Part shown: positions 7,877-14,151 of the stretch, piece after piece
Position numbering within the stretch: the stretch's first letter is position 1
How the letters are laid out: each line of letters opens with the position of its first letter
Source of the DNA: a virus
Direction: 5' to 3' (one strand)
Length of the DNA: 64,000 nt
Virus record (IMG/VR): IMGVR_UViG_3300043811_000176
Location: 1-64,000 of that record
Notes under the pieces: model-generated
Told to the model about the DNA's origin: nothing
What the model saw: only the letters and a program-made list of their open reading frames with translations
Databases searched by the model: none
Position numbers and translations under genes: made by a program

Positions 7877-8118
7877 AAATTTTCTGTACGCGCTGGTGTT
7901 TGACGGCGGGGATCGAAGAGATGGAAGCCGAAAGCGTACCGCAAAACGGGATGGTCACTGTTAAACGCCCAAATGGAGGGTCGTTGTACATACACGGCGA
8001 AGGGCGGGATTGGCACCGAACGCGCGAGCAGGCGGTCGCACGGGCAAACGTCGTTCGCGTGAAAAAAATTGCGGCTGTGAAAAAGCAGCTTGCCAAGTTA
8101 GCGGTGCCATTCAAATGA
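7873..8118 (+). CDS. Hypothetical protein (81 aa)
   Basis: ATGA overlaps at both ends. The N-terminal half looks beta-rich (RWCLTAGIEEMEAES, MVTVKRPNGGSLYIHGEG); the end is a basic helix (RVKKIAAVKKQLAKLA). Phage proteins of this layout are common between helicase and recombination genes; function unknown. Confidence 0.6.
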   Translation: MKIFCTRWCLTAGIEEMEAESVPQNGMVTVKRPNGGSLYIHGEGRDWHRTREQAVARANVVRVKKIAAVKKQLAKLAVPFK

Positions 8119-8561
8119 GCGCCGAAGCCCTGATCCAAGAACACTTCGCGCTCCAAGACAAGATCAAGGCTGCCAACAAGCAGCTCGCCGACTTCATCGC
8201 GCCGTGGAAAAAGCGCTTGGAGGAGATCGATGGAGAACTCTTGCAAGCGCTCAACGCGCTCGGGACCGGCGACAAGGCGTCGATCTCGACGGACGTGGGT
8301 ACGGCGTATCTGAGTCATCTCTTGAATATCGGGATTGATCCCGAGGCGAGTCCTTACGTGAACGAAGCCGGGCAAGAGCAGATGGGACGCATGGCGCTCC
8401 TGGACTTCGCATTAGAGGCGTGGGATGAAATTGGATCCGAGTTGCTTTTGATACAGCCTCAAAAGGACGCCGTAAAGCGGTGGATGGACGAGCATGAGGG
8501 TGTACCTCCGCCGGGTGTGAAGACTTCATGGTTTACACGGGTCAATGTGAGGCGATCATGA
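8115..8561 (+). CDS. Conserved phage replication-module protein with N-terminal coiled coil
   Basis: A 148-residue protein. An N-terminal coiled coil (LIQEHFALQDKIKAANKQLA to ALNALG) is followed by GTAYLS, a middle domain, and a C-terminus PPGVKTSWFTRVNVRRS. This layout (coil, T-A-Y-x-S strand, terminal VNVRRS strand) recalls a widespread phage family found beside ssDNA-binding protein genes, resembling Gp157-like proteins; the biochemical role is not established here. Start 8115 chosen by the ATGA overlap. Confidence 0.65.
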   Translation: MSAEALIQEHFALQDKIKAANKQLADFIAPWKKRLEEIDGELLQALNALGTGDKASISTDVGTAYLSHLLNIGIDPEASPYVNEAGQEQMGRMALLDFALEAWDEIGSELLLIQPQKDAVKRWMDEHEGVPPPGVKTSWFTRVNVRRS

Positions 8562-8728
8562 TCGACCGTCAAAACGGAAACCTCGTATTCGAATGCGACC
8601 AGTGCGACGAGGTGCTGGAGTCCGGGACATCGGATTTCAATTCGGCCTGGAATCAGGCCAAGCGCGACGGATGGCGCGTAAGAAAGATCGACGAGGAGTG
8701 GTGCCACTCCTGTCCTAATTGTCACTAA
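8558..8728 (+). CDS. Small zinc-ribbon protein
   Basis: 56 residues with two cysteine pairs: CDQCDEV near residue 13 and CHSCPNCH at the end, separated by a helix with NQAKRDGWRVRK. Probably one zinc ion. Start at 8558 (ATGA overlap). Small phage zinc ribbons of this size often bind nucleic acid or polymerase, but nothing specific is visible. Confidence 0.65.
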   Translation: MIDRQNGNLVFECDQCDEVLESGTSDFNSAWNQAKRDGWRVRKIDEEWCHSCPNCH

Positions 8729-8743
8729 CCAGGAGAACAAACA

Positions 8744-8998
8744 ATGACTATTGGTGAAGATCGCGTCAGGATGAAATTCAACCCGAATGCGAATACCCTC
8801 GTCGACAAGATCGAGCAGAAGTCGGCCGAGCTGATCGACATCTGCGAGACTTTGAAAGCGAAGGATACACGCCTCGCGTCGCTCGCACAGACCCATTACG
8901 AAGCTGCCGCCATGTGGGCGGTCAAGGCCGTAACGGAATATCGAGCTGATCGAGCTGATCGACATCTGCCAGACTTTGAAGGATGCACGCTTGATTAA
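8744..8998 (+). CDS. Acb2/Tad1-like hairpin protein, candidate anti-CBASS/anti-Thoeris sponge
   Basis: An 84-residue protein with two helices forming a hairpin: RVRMKFNPNANTLVDKIEQK leading into AELIDICETL, then RLASLAQTHYEAAAMWAVKA. The R-V-R-x-x-FNP opening and the E-x-A-x-MWAVKA second helix are the pattern I associate with the Acb2/Tad1 hairpin domain, which sequesters cyclic nucleotides of host CBASS and related immunity. Assignment is from memory of the family, not a search. Strong GGAGAA ribosome site. The C-terminal 17 residues (about 68-84) come from a partial internal duplication read in another frame. Confidence 0.55.
   Translation: MTIGEDRVRMKFNPNANTLVDKIEQKSAELIDICETLKAKDTRLASLAQTHYEAAAMWAVKAVTEYRADRADRHLPDFEGCTLD
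8827..8990 (+). repeat. Direct repeat pair within the Acb2-like gene
   Basis: 8827-8856 and 8951-8980 are identical at 29 of 30 positions (CGAGCTGATCGACATCTG...). The following GGATACACGC (8863-8872) is matched by GGATGCACGC (8981-8990) after a 6-nt deletion. A further short copy TCGAGCTGAT lies at 8941. The two copies are in different frames of the gene. Confidence 0.9.
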
Positions 8999-9062
8999 AT
9001 AACCCCGAGAAACAAAAATACTACCGAAGTCAATCGTATCGCGCTCACAAAAAGGTGCCAAA

Positions 9063-10061
9063 ATGACCACACCGATGCTGCCTGCCTACCTCCAAAATTC
9101 GAACCTTCCCGACTTCACCGATCGCCTCGGGCAGAATCTCGGGTCCGGCTCGCCTCCCTACGTCTCGATTATGGGCAATCGATTCACGCTCTTCGATTCG
9201 TCCGGGGATAGTGAGCCGGTCACGACCGTCGACCCTAAGACCGGAGTGCCCTATCTCGACTGCGTGATCATCGATTTCAACGAGCATCTGTCCAAGATTC
9301 ACTATGGGCAGGCGTTCGATCCCAACGCCACGTCGTACTCTCCCCCGAAGTGTTGGTCTGACAACGGCATTGGTCCGAGCATCAACTGCAGCGAACCGCA
9401 AGCCAGGTCATGCACGCCGGATCCTGAAGGATTGCATGGCTGCAAGCTCGCCGTGTGGGGCTCGGTGGTGTCCAAGGTCTCGGGCAAGGGTATTCCCGCC
9501 TGCGGCGCATATCAGAAGTTGGCGCTTTTGATCCCCGGCGACGAGGTCGAGTTTCTGCTTCGCGTGCCGCCAAATTCACTCGATAATCTTCGCACGTATA
9601 ATGCGAAGTTCAAGGGGCAACCGATCTCGATGCGCGACGTCGTCACGCGACTTTCGTTCGAACAGGGCGGAATTGGCACCCTGACTTTCGCCGGCCTCAA
9701 TTACATCGACGAGGCGACTACAAAGCAGCGCAACGAGGCGCTCATGGCGAAGAAAACCGATGCGCTGGTCGGGCGCGGCGACAAACCGAGACAGGCTGTC
9801 CTGGCAGCGCCGGCCGAAGCCCCTTTATCGTTAGGAGCACCCCCTGCTCATATTGCGTCATCACCCGTGTCTGCACCTGCGGCGCCTCCACAAGGAATTG
9901 AAACTTCTCCTGCGGCGACTCCAACTCGTCGTCGGCGTAAGTCGGCCGAAGCAGCTGTGCCGGAAACAGCGCCTCCTGCGAATCAAGGCAGCAACGGTAT
10001 CGTGCAAGGCACTGCGCCGAACGCGGATCTCGAAGCTTCCCTGAAGTCTCTTTTTGGCTGA
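9063..10061 (+). CDS. Phage single-stranded DNA-binding-like protein
   Basis: A 332-residue protein ending the replication operon. An N-terminal beta-rich domain (about 1-220) contains a cysteine cluster (CWSDN, INCSE, SCTPD, HGCKLAVWGS, ACGAYQK) that could hold zinc, then VEFLLRVPPNS and TRLSFEQGG strands. A low-complexity Ala/Pro linker (about 240-300) contains a basic RRRRKSAEAA patch. A short terminal DLEASLKSLFG resembles the protein-interaction tip of SSBs though without the classic acidic run. Assignment rests on this architecture and position. Confidence 0.65.
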   Translation: MTTPMLPAYLQNSNLPDFTDRLGQNLGSGSPPYVSIMGNRFTLFDSSGDSEPVTTVDPKTGVPYLDCVIIDFNEHLSKIHYGQAFDPNATSYSPPKCWSDNGIGPSINCSEPQARSCTPDPEGLHGCKLAVWGSVVSKVSGKGIPACGAYQKLALLIPGDEVEFLLRVPPNSLDNLRTYNAKFKGQPISMRDVVTRLSFEQGGIGTLTFAGLNYIDEATTKQRNEALMAKKTDALVGRGDKPRQAVLAAPAEAPLSLGAPPAHIASSPVSAPAAPPQGIETSPAATPTRRRRKSAEAAVPETAPPANQGSNGIVQGTAPNADLEASLKSLFG

Positions 10062-10103
10062 CGGTATCCCGGCGATTGAATCGAGATTGCTCTTGCTGGC
10101 ACT

Positions 10104-10140
10104 TTATATGGGCGCCAGTGACGGCAATCCTGCCATATAA
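10104..10140 (+). promoter_or_regulatory. RNA hairpin just upstream of a ribosome binding site
   Basis: Perfect 8-bp inverted repeat TTATATGG (10104-10111) and CCATATAA (10133-10140), immediately before GGAGAATAAC and the ATG at 10152. There is no U-tract, so it is not a terminator; it may stabilise the transcript end or influence initiation of the next gene. Confidence 0.5.
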
Positions 10141-10151
10141 GGAGAATAACT

Positions 10152-10331
10152 ATGACTGTCCTAGTCTTGATCGCTTATACGTACTACCAGACTGTTGCAT
10201 CCGCAGCCAGTCTCCAGATTACTACGATCAACTTTTCAAGTTTGGATACCTGCAACGCAGCTCTGGCCGCAATCAAGGCCGCTCCGGTGAAAGGCAGTCC
10301 TCTTGTGATCGGTACATGCAATCCCGTATGA
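10152..10331 (+). CDS. Small exported/membrane protein (59 aa)
   Basis: An ideal AGGAGAATAACT ribosome site supports the start. Hydrophobic N-terminus MTVLVLIAYTYYQTVASAAS could be a signal or anchor helix. The rest has two cysteines (LDTCNAAL, VIGTCNPV) that could form a disulfide outside the cytoplasm. Last gene of the plus operon, facing the minus-strand late operon. Function unknown. Confidence 0.6.
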   Translation: MTVLVLIAYTYYQTVASAASLQITTINFSSLDTCNAALAAIKAAPVKGSPLVIGTCNPV

Positions 10332-10365
10332 GTTGGCGAGGCAGGTAGTGATGGAGTTCAGGCCA

Positions 10366-10896
10366 CTAACTCGCGACCGTGAAATACGCCTCGTGCAGCT
10401 CATACATCGGCCAGAACCACCTCTGCAGCAGGTTGCACCATCTCTCGGTGTTGCGCCTGATGACGGCAGGCCCCCCGGCAATTCCCGTCGGGATCAACCA
10501 CTCGACGCTGTAATGGCCCGTCGTTCCGACGTCGCCGTGTATGATGGAATCGATCGAGGAATATCCGAACTCGTGCCCCGAGGAGTCGATGATCTTGCGG
10601 TGGACGTATCCGGAGCATCCCCCGCCAAACGTCCCGGCACGCAGCACATGAACGGTCCACCGGACCTCCACGCGCTGTCCGGGGGCGGCGACGTCCGGCA
10701 CCACGCTCATCACGGTCCTGACGGCGGGGCGGCGGTCCAGCAGCATCGCCGCCGGCAGGGCAAATATGCCTACCCCGACAGCCACGAGCATCATCAGCGC
10801 CCGGTCCCTGACCCACACCCACGGCAGAACCATGACGAGCAGCAGCACTACGAGGCCGCTGAGCCACTCCGCGAGGATGTATTTGGACTCGGTCAC
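10366..10896 (-). CDS. Membrane protein with extracytoplasmic beta domain (176 aa)
   Basis: GTG start at 10896 overlaps the upstream stop (GTGA). Two transmembrane helices at about 11-28 (GLVVLLLVMVLPWVWV) and 32-50, followed by a beta-rich soluble domain from about 60. A short cysteine loop (GGGCSGYVHR) lies mid-domain. Last gene of the late operon. No family recognised; the lysis-region location suggests an envelope function. Confidence 0.6.
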   Translation of the reverse strand: MTESKYILAEWLSGLVVLLLVMVLPWVWVRDRALMMLVAVGVGIFALPAAMLLDRRPAVRTVMSVVPDVAAPGQRVEVRWTVHVLRAGTFGGGCSGYVHRKIIDSSGHEFGYSSIDSIIHGDVGTTGHYSVEWLIPTGIAGGPAVIRRNTERWCNLLQRWFWPMYELHEAYFTVAS

Positions 10897-11192
10897 TGGG
10901 ATCGTATCCACTCTATTAATTTGAGTAACGCCTGCCACAGCGCAACGATGGCCGGACCGCCCAGGAATACGGCTCCGATGCTCTTCCAGAACCACTGCCA
11001 ACGCCTGCGTGCTTCCAACATCTCCTTGATCTGGGGGAGTATCTCCCTAATCTGCGCTATCTCGTAGGAGTTGAAATTTTCAGAAACGGTGCGCTGCTTC
11101 TGGCCGAGCTGCTCGACGACTCTCCTCAGGACTCTCAGCTCTTCGCTCGGAGTATGGCCTCCAAGGGTGTCGTCTTCATCAGCCTGTTCCAC
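10893..11192 (-). CDS. Coiled-coil membrane protein, holin-like (99 aa)
   Basis: N-terminal acidic region, then a long amphipathic coil (EELRVLRRVVEQLGQKQ to QIKEMLEARRR), then one membrane helix FWKSIGAVFLGGPAIVALW and a short amphipathic tail. GTG start at 11192. A single-pass protein with a charged coil in a lysis region could be a holin or spanin-associated protein; this is inference from topology. Confidence 0.5.
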   Translation of the reverse strand: MEQADEDDTLGGHTPSEELRVLRRVVEQLGQKQRTVSENFNSYEIAQIREILPQIKEMLEARRRWQWFWKSIGAVFLGGPAIVALWQALLKLIEWIRSQ

Positions 11193-11270
11193 TTCGCACT
11201 GCTCTCTTACCCCATCTTGTTGCCGGAGAGTGTGGGCTGGTTAACACACGGTAAAAAATAATTAGTGCCG

Positions 11271-11753
11271 CTAGCGATCGGTATCATCAGACGGCTTAGG
11301 TACGGCAACCAGAACCAAATCCTTCATGTTGGCAGATTGGTCCATCTCGTCTGCGACGCGCTTCATCACCATCGGCAGCATGTGTGCGGCGTCGCGTTCG
11401 CTGTCGTCGATCTGGCCCCCAACGTCAGCCTCCCGTTCCTGCAGCAAAATGGTCAGTCTGGCTCGATCCTCCGCGGTAAGCACCATCGGCGGCCCGAGCT
11501 TCTTCAGGAGTTCATCCAGTTCCTTCGTGTGGAAATGCGTGAGCTGCTTGACCAGCATCGCCTGAAACGCGGCATTCATCTGCTGCACAGGTATCTGCAG
11601 AATTGCCATCTGTCGCTTGAGGTCGGCAATTTCATCGTTTCGTTTTTCGCCCTGCCGTTTGTTGTGCCAATACACGGCCGCTACGAAGGACAGAAGCGCC
11701 GTCAAAACCACAACTCCAACCGAGTTGAATATGACTTGTGTCTGCTCGCTCAT
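11271..11753 (-). CDS. Membrane-anchored coiled-coil protein (160 aa)
   Basis: One N-terminal transmembrane helix at about 8-29 (VIFNSVGVVVLTALLSFVAA) followed by a long cytoplasmic or periplasmic helical region (RNDEIADLKRQMAIL, LTAEDRARLTILLQE). Start chosen at ATG 11753 because it overlaps the stop of the tiny upstream ORF. No enzymatic motif. Lysis-region protein of unknown role. Confidence 0.6.
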   Translation of the reverse strand: MSEQTQVIFNSVGVVVLTALLSFVAAVYWHNKRQGEKRNDEIADLKRQMAILQIPVQQMNAAFQAMLVKQLTHFHTKELDELLKKLGPPMVLTAEDRARLTILLQEREADVGGQIDDSERDAAHMLPMVMKRVADEMDQSANMKDLVLVAVPKPSDDTDR

Positions 11754-11806
11754 GGAAAGCACCACCACATCGGGACGGCCCAGGGCTGATGCGGATTATA
11801 GATCAC
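11750..11806 (-). CDS. 18-residue Trp/Pro-rich mini-ORF
   Basis: GTG-initiated peptide V-IYNPHQPWAVPMWWCFP whose TGA overlaps the next ATG. Too short to be sure; the aromatic, proline-rich composition and tight coupling in a chain of tiny genes suggest it is translated. Confidence 0.3.
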   Translation of the reverse strand: MIYNPHQPWAVPMWWCFP

Positions 11807-11850
11807 CACGCCGTACCTACTGAAATAAACCTCAGTTGGAATGGCAGGAC

Positions 11851-11940
11851 TCACCACGCCCACCCCATGATCACACACGTCGCGTGGGCGGCATACCCCC
11901 CGGCCATGCCGAGAGTCAGGGCGCAGATGGCGCGGATCAT
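11851..11940 (-). CDS. 29-residue membrane peptide
   Basis: ATG at 11940 overlaps the stop of the preceding mini-gene (ATGA). MIRAICALTLGMAGGYAAHA is a signal-like or membrane helix; the tail is ATCVIMGWAW. Supported only by coupling and hydrophobicity. Confidence 0.4.
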   Translation of the reverse strand: MIRAICALTLGMAGGYAAHATCVIMGWAW

Positions 11941-12008
11941 CAAAACCGCCCGAGCAGTACCATCACGAGCACCACCACGAGCACAACGATAAACAGAACG
12001 ATACCCAT
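11940..12008 (-). CDS. 22-residue hydrophobic membrane peptide
   Basis: MGIVLFIVVLVVVLVMVLLG plus RF: a bare transmembrane helix rich in Val and Leu. Preceded by GGGGTGAC and coupled to the next mini-gene. Comparable tiny hydrophobic peptides occur in phage lysis regions, where they may modulate holin timing; that role is inferred. Confidence 0.5.
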   Translation of the reverse strand: MGIVLFIVVLVVVLVMVLLGRF

Positions 12009-12016
12009 GTCACCCC

Positions 12017-12178
12017 CTACCGGATTGCAAACCCGTAAACGCCCCAACCGAGAAGGAAGATCAAAACCACTAGAACCCAATTGCCCCATCCCCACCAAGG
12101 CGCCTGATTGTAGGTTCCCCATCCTCCGAAGATCACCGAGATGATGAAAATCATCCAGAAAACCAAACCTTTGTCCAT
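12017..12178 (-). CDS. Two-helix membrane protein of a phage/prophage type (53 aa)
   Basis: Strong AAAGGAGAATTAAA ribosome site. Two membrane helices: LVFWMIFIISVIFGGWG and WVLVVLIFLLGWGVYGF, joined by a Trp-rich loop (QAPWWGWGN). Small proteins beginning MDKGLVFW with this layout occur in alphaproteobacterial phages and prophages. Function unknown; possible lysis or membrane protein. Confidence 0.65.
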   Translation of the reverse strand: MDKGLVFWMIFIISVIFGGWGTYNQAPWWGWGNWVLVVLIFLLGWGVYGFAIR

Positions 12179-12198
12179 TTTAATTCTCCTTTGGTCAA

Positions 12199-12231
12199 AG
12201 AAGGCTCCGGGCCGACTGGTTTACCGGAGCC
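12199..12231 (-). terminator. Intrinsic-terminator-like hairpin
   Basis: GGCTCCGG (12203-12210) pairs perfectly with CCGGAGCC (12224-12231), 13-nt loop. In the minus direction the stem is followed by TTCTTTG, a weak U-tract. It lies between the 12343 gene and the 12178 gene, so it may trim expression of the distal membrane genes. Confidence 0.5.
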
Positions 12232-12342
12232 TCCCATCCCGGACGGAGCACGGCGTGGGGGGCACTGGGGATGTTGTGCTCTTTCGTCCAGGATGTTCCT
12301 CAGTCACTTAGCACAAAAAAGTTCCGCTGCGAACCTGGACCT

Positions 12343-12531
12343 TCACGGTTCACCAGGCGCACCGGCCCCGGCCGCGAACGGCGGCGGTTGGGTGCCGTAG
12401 ACTGCGATGATGCCGTAGTTGGCGGTAGGCGGGACCAGCGCTGCGGCAGATGCCTCGGCGACCGCGAGACTTGGTTGCGGACTGGCTACGCCGTACGCAA
12501 CCAGCAGATAGTAAGATGGTTGAGTGGCCAT
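12343..12531 (-). CDS. Ala/Pro-rich small protein (62 aa)
   Basis: AAGGAGACTATCA precedes the ATG. Composition is Ala, Pro, Tyr-rich (SYYLLVAYGVASPQPSLAVA; YGTQPPPFAAGAGAPGEP) without a clear membrane helix. Small Ala-rich virion decoration-like proteins look similar, but no family is recognised. Confidence 0.55.
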   Translation of the reverse strand: MATQPSYYLLVAYGVASPQPSLAVAEASAAALVPPTANYGIIAVYGTQPPPFAAGAGAPGEP

Positions 12532-12549
12532 TGATAGTCTCCTTCGGAT

Positions 12550-12915
12550 TTACGGGTTGACGACGGCCGTGAGGTTGGAAACGGCCGGGACAACCAGCGT
12601 GACGGGCGCGATCGTGACCGTCGCCGTGTTCGACATCGGTGAACAGTTCGCGGGGGTCATGTTGTCGCAAACCGTCACATTGAACGTGTGAGTCCCCGGC
12701 GGCAGGACAGTCGTGGTGAATGTATTGATGGCGCCGGACTGCGCAGCCTGGGCGCCGTCAATGAAGATGCTCACTTGCCCGACCGTGAGCGGCTGGCCGC
12801 TCTGGTAGGTCGGCGGATTTGTCCAGCTCAGCGTGACGCTGTCTGACGGCGGCGTCTGTGCGAAGGAGGGACCGGCGAAGAGAAGGGCGGCGGCGAGGAT
12901 CATGGACTTTTTCAT
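12550..12915 (-). CDS. Secreted Ig/fibronectin-like domain protein (121 aa)
   Basis: Classic Sec signal MKKSMILAAALLFAGPSFAQ with A-x-A-type cleavage. The mature part is a single beta-sandwich-like repeat: VTLSWTNP, VSIFIDGAQ, TFTTTVLPPGTHTFNVTVCD and a disulfide-compatible Cys pair (VCDNMTPANC). Probably exported to the periplasm or cell surface. Downstream of, and coupled to, another signal-peptide protein that ends in a similar VTNLSAKINP motif (here VSNLTAVVNP). Confidence 0.65.
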   Translation of the reverse strand: MKKSMILAAALLFAGPSFAQTPPSDSVTLSWTNPPTYQSGQPLTVGQVSIFIDGAQAAQSGAINTFTTTVLPPGTHTFNVTVCDNMTPANCSPMSNTATVTIAPVTLVVPAVSNLTAVVNP

Positions 12916-13103
12916 CGTGGGGGTGCTCCTGGATTGATTTTAGCGCTTAGGTTTGTGACCCGCGGAACATGATGTTGCACGGGCGGTGGACGGCACTGCT
13001 GGAGCCAAGGAAAGATCCAGCAATACCAGGGCTCGGCGTCTGCCGGAGCGACGATCGAAAGAAACACCACGACGACCGTCAGCAACGGTAAAATCCTGGT
13101 CAT
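12912..13103 (-). CDS. Small secreted Cys/Pro protein (63 aa)
   Basis: Signal peptide MTRILPLLTVVVVFLSIVAP ending ADAE; mature part WYCWIFPWLQQCRPPP with two cysteines, then VTNLSAKINPGAPP. ATGA overlaps on both sides. The conserved tail resembles the end of the following Ig-like protein, so the two may share an origin or partner. Function unknown. Confidence 0.6.
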   Translation of the reverse strand: MTRILPLLTVVVVFLSIVAPADAEPWYCWIFPWLQQCRPPPVQHHVPRVTNLSAKINPGAPPR

Positions 13104-14140
13104 GATCTCAGCTGGCTGTGGGAGATCAGCGTCCCCTCGATCGTGTAGACGCGTTCATGCCGATCGTGCGGGACGGGCTCGATCGAGACGAGGTCGCCTT
13201 GAACGCGGATCAGCGACGGGCTCGGCACCGGCGGGACCGGCGTCGGCGGTGGAACGGGCACGGGAGGAACGGGCGTCGGAGGCGTCGGGACCGGTGTGGG
13301 CGGCACGGGCGTCGGCGGCGGCGTCAGGTTCCCACCCATCGCGTTCCAGTCGGCGATCATCTGCGCGAGGTCGAGGCCGTCCGGCGCGAGCCCGGTCGTC
13401 GCGTTCAAAGTGTCCTCATTGAACACGACGTAGAGTTCGCCACCGGCGGATTCCACGCAATACTGCGCCAGGGCGGCCCAGGTCATCGTGCCAGTCATTC
13501 CCCAGGTCGAGATCACGATGCCCTGCGCGTTGTAGTCGATGCCGGGCGGGCAGTGCCCGTTGTCCGGGTCCGGCGCGCCCGCGACGTCCCACGTGAAGCC
13601 CGAAGCGGATGGAAACGGCGTAATCCACGCGTCCGGGAGGTCCAGGCCGGGTATGACGTTCTGGAACAGCCAGATCGCCGTCATCACCTCGGTCTGGTTG
13701 GTCGGGTCGACCGCGAGCCACGCGATCGGTTTATGCGCGCTCCCGGCCGGGACGCCGTTCTGCTCCCACCAGGCCAGCGTGGTCTGGATATCGCAGCCCT
13801 GGTCCGTGCTCTCGTTGCCCGGCACGTAGCCGCAGGCGCCGGAGTAGATGGTCGTGATCTGCGGGTCGGTCAGCACCAGCGGGGACGCCGGCTCGTTGGC
13901 GGTCATGACGCCCTCGACATGCGCGATGCCCGCGATGACGCAGTCGCCCAGCGTGTCGTTCTCGTACATCTGCGAGAGCGGGGATGCCGCCAGCGCCGCG
14001 TAGTTGGTCGAGGCCGGAGGCGCGGGTAGGCCCGGCAGCAGGTAGTTTTTGAGGCTCAGGACGGGCCGGCGTGCCGCGGGGCGGCGACGCCCGAAGCGTG
14101 CGGTGCGCCCGTCTGGGCGGGTGATGGTTTTTACAGTCAT
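13100..14140 (-). CDS. Papain-like fold protein with Pro-Val-Pro repeat stalk
   Basis: A 346-residue protein; start at ATG 14140 behind AGGAGAAAT. The N-terminus is basic, then NDTLGDCVIAGIAH carries a Cys placed like a papain-family nucleophile. Further on, NGHCPPGIDY gives a GH motif, and VISTWGMTGTMTW resembles the N-S-W-G region of papain-fold enzymes with Ser where Asn is usual. Then comes a stalk of about 45 residues of PVPPTP-type repeats and a short C-terminal beta domain. Similar proteins in soil phages are uncharacterised. Peptidase activity is possible but the altered triad makes it uncertain. Lies beside the endolysin. Confidence 0.6.
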   Translation of the reverse strand: MTVKTITRPDGRTARFGRRRPAARRPVLSLKNYLLPGLPAPPASTNYAALAASPLSQMYENDTLGDCVIAGIAHVEGVMTANEPASPLVLTDPQITTIYSGACGYVPGNESTDQGCDIQTTLAWWEQNGVPAGSAHKPIAWLAVDPTNQTEVMTAIWLFQNVIPGLDLPDAWITPFPSASGFTWDVAGAPDPDNGHCPPGIDYNAQGIVISTWGMTGTMTWAALAQYCVESAGGELYVVFNEDTLNATTGLAPDGLDLAQMIADWNAMGGNLTPPPTPVPPTPVPTPPTPVPPVPVPPPTPVPPVPSPSLIRVQGDLVSIEPVPHDRHERVYTIEGTLISHSQLRS

Positions 14141-14151
14141 GTATATTTCTC

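Noticed and set aside
13118-14029. Long plus-strand ORF opposite the papain-like gene
   Set aside because: High Arg/Gly content typical of an antisense frame of a GC-rich gene; it has no start site context.
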